Positions 52,817 to 62,077 are shown, counted from the first letter of the stretch. The stretch is DNA of 64,000 nt from CAWGYT01 sp963826795 (GCA_963826795.1 CAWGYT010000007.1:62001-126000); one strand, 5' to 3'. A program made the numbers and translations. The notes: generated from the sequence alone by a model not told the origin.

Positions 52817-52873
52817 TGCGGCTCGGCAGGAGCGGCGCGGCTCGGCAGGAGCGGTGCGGCTCGGCAGGAGCGG
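52817..52873. repeat. 19-bp tandem array upstream of the isomerase gene
   Basis: Three copies of TGCGGCTCGGCAGGAGCGG at 52817, 52836 and 52855 (one base differs in the second). Lies in the 262-bp spacer 52742-53003 between the isomerase start and the end of the ABC permease gene; the rest of that spacer shows nothing else. Confidence 0.96.
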
Positions 52874-53003
52874 CGCTCCCGGGCAGGTTGCCGTCCCGGC
52901 GTTGCGTCTTGCTGTTCAGGAGCTTCGTATTCTAGCCCAGCGATTTCTCCTCGGACAGCAGGCGCACCCGCGTGGTCCTCGGGCCCAAGTCCGCTCCTGA
53001 TCC

Positions 53004-53864
53004 TTAGCTGCTCGCACTCCGATAACTTTGCAAAGCCTGCTGAAAAATCAGCCGCGAGGCGATGAAGCTGCCGCCTGTGGCCACAATCGCGAACGCCGGC
53101 AGCAACCAGGCGCCTGGATCTTGGAAGCGGAGCGGCAGCGCCAGCAACCGCGCCGGAACGTTCACCACGACCAGGACCGGAATGACGAAGGTGAACAAGG
53201 CCTGGAGCGGCGTTCCCCAGCTGCCGCTGTAGATTTCCATCGGGTAGCGCGAGAAATTCGTGATGTAGAACCAGAAATTGTAAAGGGTCTGATTGCGCCC
53301 CAGCCAAATACTCGTCGCCGCGAGGCTGATCATCAGACTGTACAGGATCACGATTCCACAGCCCAAATAGAAGGGGTACAACAGCAGAAAAAGTGGGTCC
53401 AGCCGCAACGGCTGGTCGGCGCGATTGACCAACTGCCAAAGGCTGTACGCCAATAGTCCAAGCCCCACGCCGAAATTCGCCAGTGACGACCATTCGACAC
53501 GGTGCAGCGAAATCAGAAACTGCGTATCAATCGGCTTCAATAACGCGAAATCCAGATTGCCCGTGCGAATAAGTTCGCTGAATTCCTGCGCGTTGGGCAT
53601 GAAGAACGCCTGGACGATGCTGTTGATGAACATCGTCGTCGCCAGAAAAACAAAGAACTCGTATTTTCCCCAGCCAGAACCCGGTCCGATTTCGCGCGTG
53701 TACTGAAAAATCAGCAGGTAAAAGCCCAGGTTCATCAACACCCAGCAGACGGAAGAGACGCATTCGATAATGAAATTGGAACGAAATGTCATGTCACGTA
53801 CGAGACTGTTCCGAACGATCGTCCAGAACACGCCCGCATACGACGGATGATTTCTCCACGCCAT
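53004..53864 (-). CDS. ABC-2 exporter permease (ABC2_membrane_6 / DUF990 type)
   Basis: A 286-residue integral membrane protein with six predicted helices. The segment GNLDFALLKPIDTQFLIS is the marker of this permease family. It is the third gene of an operon with a second permease (25 bp upstream) and an ATPase. Together they would make a heterodimeric ABC-2 exporter in the inner membrane; cargo unknown. The ATG at 53864 starts the conserved part; the frame is open to 54005 within the upstream gene. Confidence 0.88.
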   Translation of the reverse strand: MAWRNHPSYAGVFWTIVRNSLVRDMTFRSNFIIECVSSVCWVLMNLGFYLLIFQYTREIGPGSGWGKYEFFVFLATTMFINSIVQAFFMPNAQEFSELIRTGNLDFALLKPIDTQFLISLHRVEWSSLANFGVGLGLLAYSLWQLVNRADQPLRLDPLFLLLYPFYLGCGIVILYSLMISLAATSIWLGRNQTLYNFWFYITNFSRYPMEIYSGSWGTPLQALFTFVIPVLVVVNVPARLLALPLRFQDPGAWLLPAFAIVATGGSFIASRLIFQQALQSYRSASS

Positions 53865-53889
53865 TTCTGCCACTTGCCAACCTTGCGGG

Positions 53890-54765
53890 TCAGCCTCCGA
53901 AAGCGCTGTAACGCCGCAATCCACGCGATAGGGCAAACCGCGACAAGGCGATGAACCCGGCGATCCAAGCCAGCTCCACGGCCAACCCCCAGGCGAGATC
54001 GGCACCCGTCACTTTCCCCAGAAAGACCGCGGCGGGAAAATAAGCCAGGTAGCGCAAGGGAAGCCATTCCACGACCGTCGCCCAAGGCTCAGGCAGCATG
54101 TCCAGCGGAAACATGTGCCCCGACAGGAAAAAACTGAACAGCATGTACACGAACAGCAGCGAGCTGACTTCCAACAGCCAAAAACTGACCAACCCGATGC
54201 AGGCCTCGAGATAGAACCCCAGCACGAAGCCCAGCACCAGGGAGACCAAGAAGGCAAAGAAAGTCACCGCGTCCGGCCAACCGGATACGAAATAACCTCG
54301 ACAAAGGAAGAACACCAGCGCGAACGGTGCGATGGCGACCGAATAATAGGCCACTTTGTGCGAGATTCGCGTGAGCAGCAAAAACCCCAGCAAATCGATC
54401 GGCTGAATCAAGAACTTCTTGATTTCGCCCTCGCGCACCTGGCGCGCGATCCCGCTGGCCAGGGCCGGCATGCTCGAAAAGGCGCGGGCCAGCATTGTGA
54501 GCAAGTAGTAGGCGACGAAATCCTCGTAAGCGTAGCCACGAATCGAGGCACCCTTGCCCGGCATCGACCGAAAGACCGCGGACCATAGAAAAATCTGGGT
54601 AATGATCGGCAGAAAACGCATCAGCGTCCCGAGTGCAAAGTCGCCTCGGTACACCAGACGCTCTTCGAGCGAAATCCGGAGGATGGTCCACCACGTCGGA
54701 AGTCGCGTCAACAGCCCGGGCGCCTTCAACTGTTCGGCCAGTTCGCCTCCCGCCAGTTCGCTCAT
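53890..54765 (-). CDS. ABC-2 exporter permease, second subunit
   Basis: A 291-residue membrane protein of the same family as its downstream neighbour. A cytosolic N-terminus (about 25 residues) is followed by six helices. The marker segment here is REGEIKKFLIQPIDLLGFLL; YMLFSFFLSGHMFPLDMLP is the last-loop region. Its ATG overlaps the stop of the ATPase gene (ATGA), so translation is coupled. Confidence 0.88.
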   Translation of the reverse strand: MSELAGGELAEQLKAPGLLTRLPTWWTILRISLEERLVYRGDFALGTLMRFLPIITQIFLWSAVFRSMPGKGASIRGYAYEDFVAYYLLTMLARAFSSMPALASGIARQVREGEIKKFLIQPIDLLGFLLLTRISHKVAYYSVAIAPFALVFFLCRGYFVSGWPDAVTFFAFLVSLVLGFVLGFYLEACIGLVSFWLLEVSSLLFVYMLFSFFLSGHMFPLDMLPEPWATVVEWLPLRYLAYFPAAVFLGKVTGADLAWGLAVELAWIAGFIALSRFALSRGLRRYSAFGG

Positions 54766-55760
54766 CGCGCCACCGCTTCCGGCTCTTCGACCTGCGAAAA
54801 CATCTCGGCAATCAGGTCCTCCAGCGGAGGATCCTCGACGCTGACGTCCTCAATCACATGCCGATCGAGAATTGCCGCCAGCGTCCGCGCCACTTGCTGC
54901 CGAGGAATCTGCAGCGTTGCTTTGGGGGCGGCCATCTGCAGTACCGTGCCGTATCGACTCAGGTCGCTTGGCAGCTCCTCCTCGCCAAAATTCAACGTCA
55001 CGCGTTTGGTGCTGCTGAAGCGATCAATAATTCCCCCCAGGGAACCATCGTAGTGGATCATTCCCTGAGCGATGATCACGACTCGCTGGCAGAGGGCCGC
55101 CACGTCTTTCATGTAGTGGCTGGTCAGCAGAATCGTGATTCCCCGTTCCTCCTGGTAATGCTTGAGGAACTGCTGGACACTATGTTGAGCCACCACGTCC
55201 AAACCGATCGTGGGCTCGTCCAAGAACAAGACCTGAGGCGAATGAAGCAGCGCCGCGATTAGCTCCATCTTCATCCGCTCGCCCAACGACAGCTCCCGCA
55301 CCGGCTGTTTGAGCAGTCGCCGCACGTTCAGCAAACTCGTCAGCTCGTCGCAGGTCCGCTGAAACGGCTCCGGGGCGATCTGGTAGATCTGCTGGTGCAG
55401 CCGAAAGGACTCCTGCGCCGGCAGATCCCACCAAAGCTGATTCTTCTGTCCCATCACCAGCGCGAAACGGCGCCGATACGCATTCTCGCGCTGCCAGGGC
55501 ACGTGCCCGAGCACGGTTGCCGAACCCGCCGAGGGATAAATCACACCCGACAGCAGCTTGAGCGTGGTCGTCTTACCGGCACCATTGGGTCCGAGAAAGG
55601 CCACAAACTCGCCGGATTCAACCGTGAGATCGATCCCACGGACCGCTTGCACCTCACGATACTCTCGCCGAAACAGCCCTCGCAGGGAAGCCGCGAGTCC
55701 TTCGCGTTTTTGATAAACACGGTAGGACTTCCGCAAATCTTGAATCGCGATGATGGGCAT
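54762..55760 (-). CDS. ABC-2 exporter ATP-binding subunit
   Basis: A 332-residue ATPase with FLGPNGAGKTTT (Walker A), a divergent signature LSLGERMKME, VLFLDEPTIGLD (Walker B) and LTSHYMKD (switch His). The ~95-residue C-terminal extension (after GGIIDRFSSTKRVTLNF) is common for drug/polysaccharide ABC-2 ATPases and may regulate or bind partners. First gene of the exporter operon. It powers the two DUF990-type permeases encoded downstream. Confidence 0.92.
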   Translation of the reverse strand: MPIIAIQDLRKSYRVYQKREGLAASLRGLFRREYREVQAVRGIDLTVESGEFVAFLGPNGAGKTTTLKLLSGVIYPSAGSATVLGHVPWQRENAYRRRFALVMGQKNQLWWDLPAQESFRLHQQIYQIAPEPFQRTCDELTSLLNVRRLLKQPVRELSLGERMKMELIAALLHSPQVLFLDEPTIGLDVVAQHSVQQFLKHYQEERGITILLTSHYMKDVAALCQRVVIIAQGMIHYDGSLGGIIDRFSSTKRVTLNFGEEELPSDLSRYGTVLQMAAPKATLQIPRQQVARTLAAILDRHVIEDVSVEDPPLEDLIAEMFSQVEEPEAVAR

Positions 55761-55944
55761 GGCGTCCGATTATAGAGCGGCGGCCTGGAACCGAGAAGTG
55801 GCGGCGAACGGAGCCCCACGCCGTGTAAACGACGCAGCGGAAGGCACTTGGATCGCGTTGTGGCAATTCACCCGTTTCGCTATAATCCGCGCCGTTGGAA
55901 CCCGTCCCGGTCCGCTCCGAACCTCCGCGAGATCAACTGCCGCT

Positions 55945-56433
55945 ATGCGAATCGGCATCGGCCATGACACGCATCGATTGGGCCCCGGCGGTCCCCTGCG
56001 GCTCGGCGGCGTCACCATCGAACACGATCATCACCTGATCGGACACAGCGATGCCGACGTGCTGTTGCATGCCGTCACCGACGCGCTGCTCGGAGCCTTA
56101 GCACTGGGCGACATCGGCGAGCTGTTTCCGGACACCGATCCCCGGCACGCGGGTCAGGATTCCGAGTTGTTTTTGCAGGAAGCACGGCGACGCGTGGCAC
56201 AATCCGGATATCGTGTCGGCAACGTCGACTGCATCGTCTTCGCTCAGCGACCCAAGTTGTCCGCGTACAAAGCGCCGATTCAGCAACGACTCGCCCAGAT
56301 CCTCGAGATCTCGGACGACGCGATCGGGGTCAAAGCCAAGACGGGAGAAGGAGTCGGCCCGATCGGCCGCGGCGAAGCGATTTCGGCCGAGTGCGTCGCG
56401 CTGCTGTGGCCCGACAAGAACGGCCCTACTTAA
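55945..56433 (+). CDS. ispF: 2-C-methyl-D-erythritol 2,4-cyclodiphosphate synthase
   Basis: A 162-residue zinc enzyme of the MEP isoprenoid pathway. GHDTHRL (Asp8, His10) and HSDADVLLHAVTDALLGA (His42) supply the metal site; FPDTDP, AQRPKLSAY and KAKTGEGVGPIGRGEAI are family motifs. The ATG at 55945 starts the protein exactly as in other IspF; the upstream frame from 55750 is not conserved. cysS follows after about 60 bp. The ispF-cysS order is common. Confidence 0.95.
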   Translation: MRIGIGHDTHRLGPGGPLRLGGVTIEHDHHLIGHSDADVLLHAVTDALLGALALGDIGELFPDTDPRHAGQDSELFLQEARRRVAQSGYRVGNVDCIVFAQRPKLSAYKAPIQQRLAQILEISDDAIGVKAKTGEGVGPIGRGEAISAECVALLWPDKNGPT

Positions 56434-56496
56434 CGGACTAAGTCATCATGAGTACCCTTGCGAAATCTGCTGCCCAGCAGCGATCTGCCTCGCCCG

Positions 56497-58065
56497 ATGC
56501 TGAGCAGGAACCCGGCGGTGAACCTCAGGATTTACAACACGCTCTCGCGAAAGAAGGAGCCGTTCCAGACGCAAGTCCCCGGCAAGGTCGGAATCTACCT
56601 CTGTGGCCCGACCGTCTACCGCGAGGCCCACATTGGCCATATGGTGGGCCCGGTCGTGTTCGATTCGATTAAGCGGTTTCTCACCTATTGCGGCTACGAC
56701 GTCACCTGGGTCGTCAATATCACGGACGTGGACGACAAACTGATCGCCGAAGCCAGCAAGCGTCAGATCCCGATGGCCCAAGTGGCCGCCGAAATGACCG
56801 AGGACTACCTGTTCAACCTGAACGCCCTGGGCGTCGATCAAATCGATGCGATGCCTCGGGCCACCGAGTACATGGGCGAGATCATTGACTTCATCCAGCA
56901 GCTGATTCAGCGCGGTTTCGCCTACGAGAGTCAGGGTGACGTTTATTTTGAAGTCGGCAAGGACCGCGAATACGGGAAACTGAGCAATCGCACGCCCGAA
57001 AGCCTGCAGGGCGAAGGTGGCGAGATGGTCTCCCGCAAACGCGCGGCGGGGGATTTCGCACTTTGGAAACAGGCCAAAGCCGGCGAGCCAAGCTGGGAGA
57101 GCCCGTGGGGATCAGGCCGTCCCGGATGGCATATTGAATGCTCGGCCATGAGTCGGAAGCTGCTGGGCGAAACCTTCGACATTCACGGCGGTGGGCTCGA
57201 TCTGATCTTCCCCCATCACGAAAACGAAATCGCTCAGAGCGAATGTTGTCATGGAAAACCCATGGTCCGCTACTGGCTCCACAACGGCCTGATGAAGGCC
57301 GACACCGCGGCCGGCAAGGTGGGCGGACGGTCGGAGCGGGACAAGGAAGCTCAGGCCGACGTCGACACCAAGATCAGTCGCTCCAAAGGCGCCGGCGGCT
57401 TGGCCGAGCTGATTCGCGGCCAAGGCGGCGAGCGAATTCGCTTTTTCCTGCTGCGGACTCATTATCGCAGCACGATCGTTTTCGGCGAAGGGCCGCTCCA
57501 AGAGGCCGGCGCGGGGCTGGACGCCTTTTACCGGCTTTTCGAACGCTTCGAACGAGTGACCGGGCAATCGTTTTATCAGCTTCAAGCCCCTCGACTGCGA
57601 ACCGAAGGCGATCACCGCGCGAGCCAACTGCAGGCGGACCCGGAACTGGCCGACGCGCTGGCGTGCCGAGCGGCCTTCCTCGAGAAAATGGACGACGACC
57701 TCAACACCGGTGCGGCCGTCAGCGAACTATTTGAACTCGTGCGGATCCTCAACCGCTACGTCGATCAGCATCAATTGGAAGAAACGTCCCAACGGACCGA
57801 GACGCGTCTGGCCACCCTGACGGCCGGCGCCGTCACGCTCAAAGAACTGGCCGACCTGCTCGGCCTGTTTCAACAGCCGCGGCAATCCGCCCCCCAGGCG
57901 GACGAGGCACTGGTCAATCACCTGATGGACCTCCTGATCGCGCTCCGCGCGGAGGCTCGCCAGAAAAAAGACTTTGCCACCGCCGACCGCATTCGCAAGG
58001 GCCTGACCGCCGTGGGAGTGACGCTGGAAGACCGCAAAGAAGGCACGGGCTGGAAGGTCGAATGA
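56497..58065 (+). CDS. cysS: Cysteinyl-tRNA synthetase with modified KMSKS loop
   Basis: A 522-residue class I aminoacyl-tRNA synthetase. HIGH motif in EAHIGH (45-48); zinc ligands in LCGPTVY, GWHIECSAM and HHENEIAQSE. The KMSKS loop is unusual: normally the sequence from the LLKVNG region to KMSKS is short, but here about 25 extra residues lie between LMKAD and KISRSK (292-297), and Met is replaced by Ile and the second Lys by Arg. The start is unclear: ATG 56497, GTG 56518 with AGCAGGAAC upstream, or an out-of-frame ATG at 56448. Confidence 0.92.
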   Translation: MLSRNPAVNLRIYNTLSRKKEPFQTQVPGKVGIYLCGPTVYREAHIGHMVGPVVFDSIKRFLTYCGYDVTWVVNITDVDDKLIAEASKRQIPMAQVAAEMTEDYLFNLNALGVDQIDAMPRATEYMGEIIDFIQQLIQRGFAYESQGDVYFEVGKDREYGKLSNRTPESLQGEGGEMVSRKRAAGDFALWKQAKAGEPSWESPWGSGRPGWHIECSAMSRKLLGETFDIHGGGLDLIFPHHENEIAQSECCHGKPMVRYWLHNGLMKADTAAGKVGGRSERDKEAQADVDTKISRSKGAGGLAELIRGQGGERIRFFLLRTHYRSTIVFGEGPLQEAGAGLDAFYRLFERFERVTGQSFYQLQAPRLRTEGDHRASQLQADPELADALACRAAFLEKMDDDLNTGAAVSELFELVRILNRYVDQHQLEETSQRTETRLATLTAGAVTLKELADLLGLFQQPRQSAPQADEALVNHLMDLLIALRAEARQKKDFATADRIRKGLTAVGVTLEDRKEGTGWKVE

Positions 58066-58129
58066 CGGACCGCGGCTGGGCGACGGTCGGACCGAGTCGC
58101 CGGCAGATCAATCACCAAGGAACCTCACC

Positions 58130-58711
58130 ATGGACGGGATTCGTATCCTGGGTGTCGACCCGGGCCTGAGAATCACCGGCTATGGCATCCTTCGGATCAC
58201 GGGGAAGACTTGCCATCTGGATGAGGCGGGCGTCGTCCGCGGCACAATCGCGGGTGACCTGGCCGAACGCGTGTGGACGATCTACCAGGGAGTCTGCGAG
58301 GTGCTTGATAGCTGCCAGCCGCAGGTTCTTGCCTTGGAAGAACTGTACTCCCACTACCAACACCCTCGGACCGCGATTCTGATGGGCCACGCGCGGGGTG
58401 TCATCTGCCTGGCCGCCGCGTCCCGGGCGATTCCAGTGATCGGTTATTCCGCCACCCAGGTCAAGAAGATCCTGACGGGCAGCGGCCGCGCCCCAAAAAC
58501 TCAAGTCCAGCAGGCGATTCAGCGGGAACTTGGGCTCCCCGAGATTCCCGACCCGCCCGACGTGGCCGACGCGCTGGCGATCGCGATGTGCCACTTCTAT
58601 CTGGGCGACCACTCCGCGTTTCGACCCCAGGCCGCCGCCGATGACCCGTCGCGCCGGCCCGCCCGGGCCCCACGGGACCTGCCGCTTCACCCAGACCCCC
58701 AAAAGCCCTGA
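58130..58711 (+). CDS. ruvC: Holliday junction resolvase RuvC
   Basis: A 193-residue endonuclease that cuts recombination junctions. Catalytic acidic residues are in LGVDPGLRITGYG, ALEELYSHYQHP and DVADALAIAMCH. The C-terminal ~25 residues are a Pro/Arg-rich tail beyond the usual end. First gene of ruvC-ruvA-ruvB; ruvA starts 52 bp later. Confidence 0.95.
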   Translation: MDGIRILGVDPGLRITGYGILRITGKTCHLDEAGVVRGTIAGDLAERVWTIYQGVCEVLDSCQPQVLALEELYSHYQHPRTAILMGHARGVICLAAASRAIPVIGYSATQVKKILTGSGRAPKTQVQQAIQRELGLPEIPDPPDVADALAIAMCHFYLGDHSAFRPQAAADDPSRRPARAPRDLPLHPDPQKP

Positions 58712-58763
58712 TCGCGACCTCCTGCGATCAAGCACCGTTTCACACCGCTCGCGAGGCATCCCG

Positions 58764-59399
58764 TTGATTACGAAACTGACCGGCGACGTGGTACGTGTCG
58801 AGCACGATGCGCTGACCGTCGCGATTGACGCCTGGGAATATCAGGTCTTGATTCCTGAGTTTGTGCGTTTGCAGTTGCAACATCGCGTCGGCCAGAAGGT
58901 CAGCCTCCACACGATCCAGTACCTCGAGGGAAATCCGACCCAGGGACGGCTCGTTCCCCGCCTGGTGGGCTTTTTAAACGAAATCGAGCGTGAGTTCTTC
59001 GAGCTCTTCTGTTCGGTCGATGGCGTGGGTGTGCGGAAGGCTCTGCGGGCGATGGTGCAGCCGGTCGCCGACGTCGCGGCCTCGATCGAGAATCAAGACG
59101 TCAAGGCGCTCTCGGCCTTGCCGGGAATCGGTCCCGCAACGGCGGAGCGGGTGATCGCCAAACTGCGGCGGAAAGTCCCGAAGTTTGCCCTGTTGGTCAC
59201 TCACGCCATGGCGGCCGACGCCGCCGCGCCGCGAAGCCTGGTGGAGGAAACCTACGACGTGCTGCGATCGCTCGGACACTCGGAAAGCGACTCACGGCGG
59301 TTACTGGACGCGGCCTTGCAGTCCAAGCAGAAGTTCAAGGACGTGCAAGGACTGCTTCAGGCCATCTACGAACAAAGTCATTCGGCCGGCGAGAAATAA
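58764..59399 (+). CDS. ruvA: Holliday junction branch-migration protein RuvA
   Basis: A 211-residue tetrameric DNA-binding protein. ITKLTGDVVRVEHDALTVA begins the OB-fold domain; VDGVGVRKALRAM and LSALPGIGPATAERVIAKLR are helix-hairpin-helix motifs; the C-terminal domain (EETYDVLRSLGHSESDSRRLL) binds RuvB. The start is TTG at 58764 with GAGG eight bases upstream, giving the standard N-terminus; a longer open frame from 58530 overlaps ruvC and is not conserved. Confidence 0.94.
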   Translation: MITKLTGDVVRVEHDALTVAIDAWEYQVLIPEFVRLQLQHRVGQKVSLHTIQYLEGNPTQGRLVPRLVGFLNEIEREFFELFCSVDGVGVRKALRAMVQPVADVAASIENQDVKALSALPGIGPATAERVIAKLRRKVPKFALLVTHAMAADAAAPRSLVEETYDVLRSLGHSESDSRRLLDAALQSKQKFKDVQGLLQAIYEQSHSAGEK

Positions 59400-59487
59400 G
59401 CCTTGTGCGGCGACGCGTCCTCGACGACAACCGTATTCGCCCCTCGATTCGACTGGTATACTCGTCGAAACCCTGAACAGGAATCTC

Positions 59488-60546
59488 ATGTCACGCGAAA
59501 CCATTCTCCGTGGCGGAATGTTGCCCGACGCAGAAAACGACCGTGACCTGCGGCCGCAGAGTATCCACGCGATGATCGGCCAGCGCGCCGTCTACGAACG
59601 ACTCAAGATTGCGGTCGACGCGGCGCTCAAGCGTGAGGAGTCGCTGGGCCATATTCTGTTCGACGGTCCTCCCGGCTTGGGGAAGACCACGTTCGCCCTG
59701 GCCTTGCCGCGGGAAATGAATGTCGCGGTGCAACTAACCAGCGGAGCGGCCCTGCAAGCCCCCAAAGACCTGATTCCGTATCTGACCAATGCCAGCGAAC
59801 GATCGGTCCTGTTTATCGACGAAATCCATCGCCTTCCTCGGGGCGTTGAAGAGTACCTCTACACGGCGATGGAGGATTTCCGCGTGGACATTGTGCACGG
59901 CGACGGCACGAACGCGCGGACACTTAACCTCTGGCTGAAGCCGTTTACCCTGGTCGGTGCCACCACGCGGGCAGGACTCCTCTCGGCCCCGCTACGTGAT
60001 CGCTTTCAGATTCGCGAGCATCTGGATTTTTACTCGCTGGAAGAACTGATCCAGATCGTCAAGCGTAGTGCCTCGAAATTGAGCGTCGAGATCGATGCGG
60101 AATCGGCCGCCGAGATCGCCAAACGGAGCCGCGGCACCCCGCGGGTCGCGAATAATCTCCTTCGCTGGGTGCGCGACTACGCCACCAGCAAAGCGGATGG
60201 CCGTGTCGACCGCCCGCTGACCCAGGCCGCCCTCGACATGGCAGGGATCGATCACCTGGGTCTGGATCGCCAAGACCGCAAGTACCTCGAGACGATTATT
60301 CGGGTTTTCCACGGGGGCCCGGCCGGCGTCGAGGCCATCGCCCACACGATGAATACGGCCTGCGACACCCTGGCCGATGAAGTGGAACCGTTTCTCCTCC
60401 GCAGCGAACTTGTCGTGCGGACCCCGCGCGGTCGAATCGCCACCTCGCGAACCTACCAGCATCTGCGACTCGACCCGCCCGCCAGCGATCCCCCGGGACC
60501 CTCGAAGGCCGACGCGGCCAGCGACCAGCCGAGTCTTTTCGACTGA
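59488..60546 (+). CDS. ruvB: Holliday junction DNA helicase RuvB
   Basis: A 352-residue AAA+ motor that drives branch migration with RuvA. RPQSIHAMIGQ is the family start; FDGPPGLGKTT is Walker A, LFIDEIHRLPRGVEEYLYTAMEDF Walker B, and GATTRAGLLSAPLRDRF carries sensor 1 and Arg finger. RGTPRVANNLLRWVRDYA is the winged-helix link. A short acidic tail ends PSLFD. The ATG at 59488 gives the standard length. Confidence 0.95.
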   Translation: MSRETILRGGMLPDAENDRDLRPQSIHAMIGQRAVYERLKIAVDAALKREESLGHILFDGPPGLGKTTFALALPREMNVAVQLTSGAALQAPKDLIPYLTNASERSVLFIDEIHRLPRGVEEYLYTAMEDFRVDIVHGDGTNARTLNLWLKPFTLVGATTRAGLLSAPLRDRFQIREHLDFYSLEELIQIVKRSASKLSVEIDAESAAEIAKRSRGTPRVANNLLRWVRDYATSKADGRVDRPLTQAALDMAGIDHLGLDRQDRKYLETIIRVFHGGPAGVEAIAHTMNTACDTLADEVEPFLLRSELVVRTPRGRIATSRTYQHLRLDPPASDPPGPSKADAASDQPSLFD

Positions 60547-60559
60547 CATGCCCCCGCGG

Positions 60560-60690
60560 CTGCCCCCCTCATCCGGCGCTTCGGCCACCTTCTCCCGCGG
60601 CGGGGCGAAGGGACCAAGCATGTCACCTCTCCCGAGATCGGGAGAGGTCGCCTCGGAGAGGCGGGTGAGGGTTGATCCGCCCCCCTGATC
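60560..60690. repeat. REP-like palindromic intergenic element
   Basis: Contains a near-perfect inverted repeat ACCTCTCCCGA-GA-TCGGGAGAGGT (60625-60648), followed by GCCTC-GGA-GAGGC and GGGTGAGGG, and preceded by CTCATCCGGCGCTTCGG. This resembles the dispersed palindromic elements common in planctomycete intergenic DNA. It lies between the ends of two convergent genes, so it may also help end both transcripts. Confidence 0.6.
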
Positions 60691-60708
60691 CGGCGTTTCG
60701 CTCCGAAC

Positions 60709-61842
60709 TCAACTCCCTCCGCCGCCCCGCACCCAGGTTCGTCTAAGCCGTTGAATCTCGGGGTGATTCGGGGCGAGTTGCTCAGCCCGCTGCAAGGCCT
60801 TCAGGGCAGCTTGTCGTTTTCCCAGACGTTCACGCGTCTCGGCGAGTCGAATCAGGGTCGCAACATCGTCCGCGTTTCGGAGCAGCGCCATGTTCAGGTC
60901 GTGCTCGGTGTCGCGCAGCTCGCGCAGTTGTTGGTAACGTGCAAAGGGTTCGCGCGATTCATCCGTTCGGCCCTCGCGGGCCAGGATCAGCCCCAGCCAG
61001 TGCAAGGCGACGTCGTGATTGGGATCGATTTCGATCGCCTCACGGTAAAGGCGTTCGGCTTCCGCCAGATTGCCTTGCAGCTCGTGGGCGCGACCTCGTT
61101 GGGCCGTGCCCCAAGCCTGCCGGCCGCTCAGTTCGTTGTATTCGTTCAACAGCGGGATCGCTTGAGCGGCGTCGCCCAGGGCGAGAAAATTGAGTGCCAA
61201 TTCCCCCAGCACGAAGGGATCGTGCGGTGTCGTCGCCCGCATCGACTCGAGTATGGAGATCGCCTCGTGATAGGCGCCGCGTTCATGGAGCAACATGCAG
61301 AGGTTCTTCTCGGCGTCGCGGAAGTCGCTCATCCGCTCTAAGGTAGCGCGGTAGCACGCTTCCGCCTGATCCGCCAACAACAGCTCGTGATAGACCTTAC
61401 CCAGGTAGAAATGGCCTTCGGCCAAGTAGGGCGCCGTATCGACCGCCTGCTGAAAATCCTGCAACGCCTCGCCGTATCGCTCGGCCTGAAAGTTGCGATA
61501 GCCCTGCCGAAAGAAATTGCCAAAACGTCGCTCCACGTCTTGCCGCACGACAAGATCCGCCGGTGGCCCAAGATCCCCGGGCGAAGCGGCCAAGTTCGGG
61601 GTCGACGCAACGCCGTCGGCCGCGGCGGATGCCGGCTTCGGCACGACCCGAGTCGCGTCGGACCCGAGATGTCGGCGGAGTGCCAAGCCGCCCGCCACAC
61701 TTCCGAGAAAGCAGACCAACACGAGGGCCCAGACCCGGCCGTTCTGCCAGCCGTTCGGGGCGCACGGCGTGGTGCCGCCAACCTCCGCGGGCCGTTTCCC
61801 CGACGAGGCGAGGCGGGTTTTTCGTTTGCGGGAACGCGACAC
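60709..61842 (-). CDS. Membrane-anchored TPR protein
   Basis: A 377-residue protein. A basic N-terminus and one hydrophobic helix (VWALVLVCFLGSVAGGLAL, about 37-55) anchor it; a Pro/Ala linker follows. From residue ~105 on there are at least six TPR units (YGEALQDFQQAVDTAPYLAEGHFYLGK, AEACYRATLERM, AEAEAERLYREAIEIDPNH-like, ALKALQRAEQLAPNHPEI). It probably organises a complex at the envelope. It is divergent from a CRTAC1-type gene, 235 bp apart; TPR plus CRTAC1 is a frequent planctomycete pairing. Confidence 0.88.
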   Translation of the reverse strand: MSRSRKRKTRLASSGKRPAEVGGTTPCAPNGWQNGRVWALVLVCFLGSVAGGLALRRHLGSDATRVVPKPASAAADGVASTPNLAASPGDLGPPADLVVRQDVERRFGNFFRQGYRNFQAERYGEALQDFQQAVDTAPYLAEGHFYLGKVYHELLLADQAEACYRATLERMSDFRDAEKNLCMLLHERGAYHEAISILESMRATTPHDPFVLGELALNFLALGDAAQAIPLLNEYNELSGRQAWGTAQRGRAHELQGNLAEAERLYREAIEIDPNHDVALHWLGLILAREGRTDESREPFARYQQLRELRDTEHDLNMALLRNADDVATLIRLAETRERLGKRQAALKALQRAEQLAPNHPEIQRLRRTWVRGGGGS

Positions 61843-62077
61843 GAACCAGACCTTGAGTCACAAGAGAGGCCATCGGCGGCCGATTTATCGAGTGTCAAAG
61901 CACCCCTGTTTGCTGACCCGGACCGAGCCACGGACTTGATTTTACAATCCCCACGTTACAATCGGGAGGTCGAGAAAATTGAGATTGAGCTTGAGCTTGC
62001 CTGAGGTGAACCCGTTTCGCCCGGAAATGGGCCACGCAGGCGCACCAATAACACCTGAGATAATCGAGCGAATTCGG

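Noticed and set aside
10396..52873. CRISPR array
   Set aside because: All arrays are head-to-tail units without unique spacers, 15-26 bp long, and no cas genes occur.
56448..56672. Alternative start or fifth frameshift at the cysS N-terminus
   Set aside because: An ATG at 56448 opens another frame that could join cysS by one indel, but the cysS frame has its own usable starts and no conserved residues are lost.
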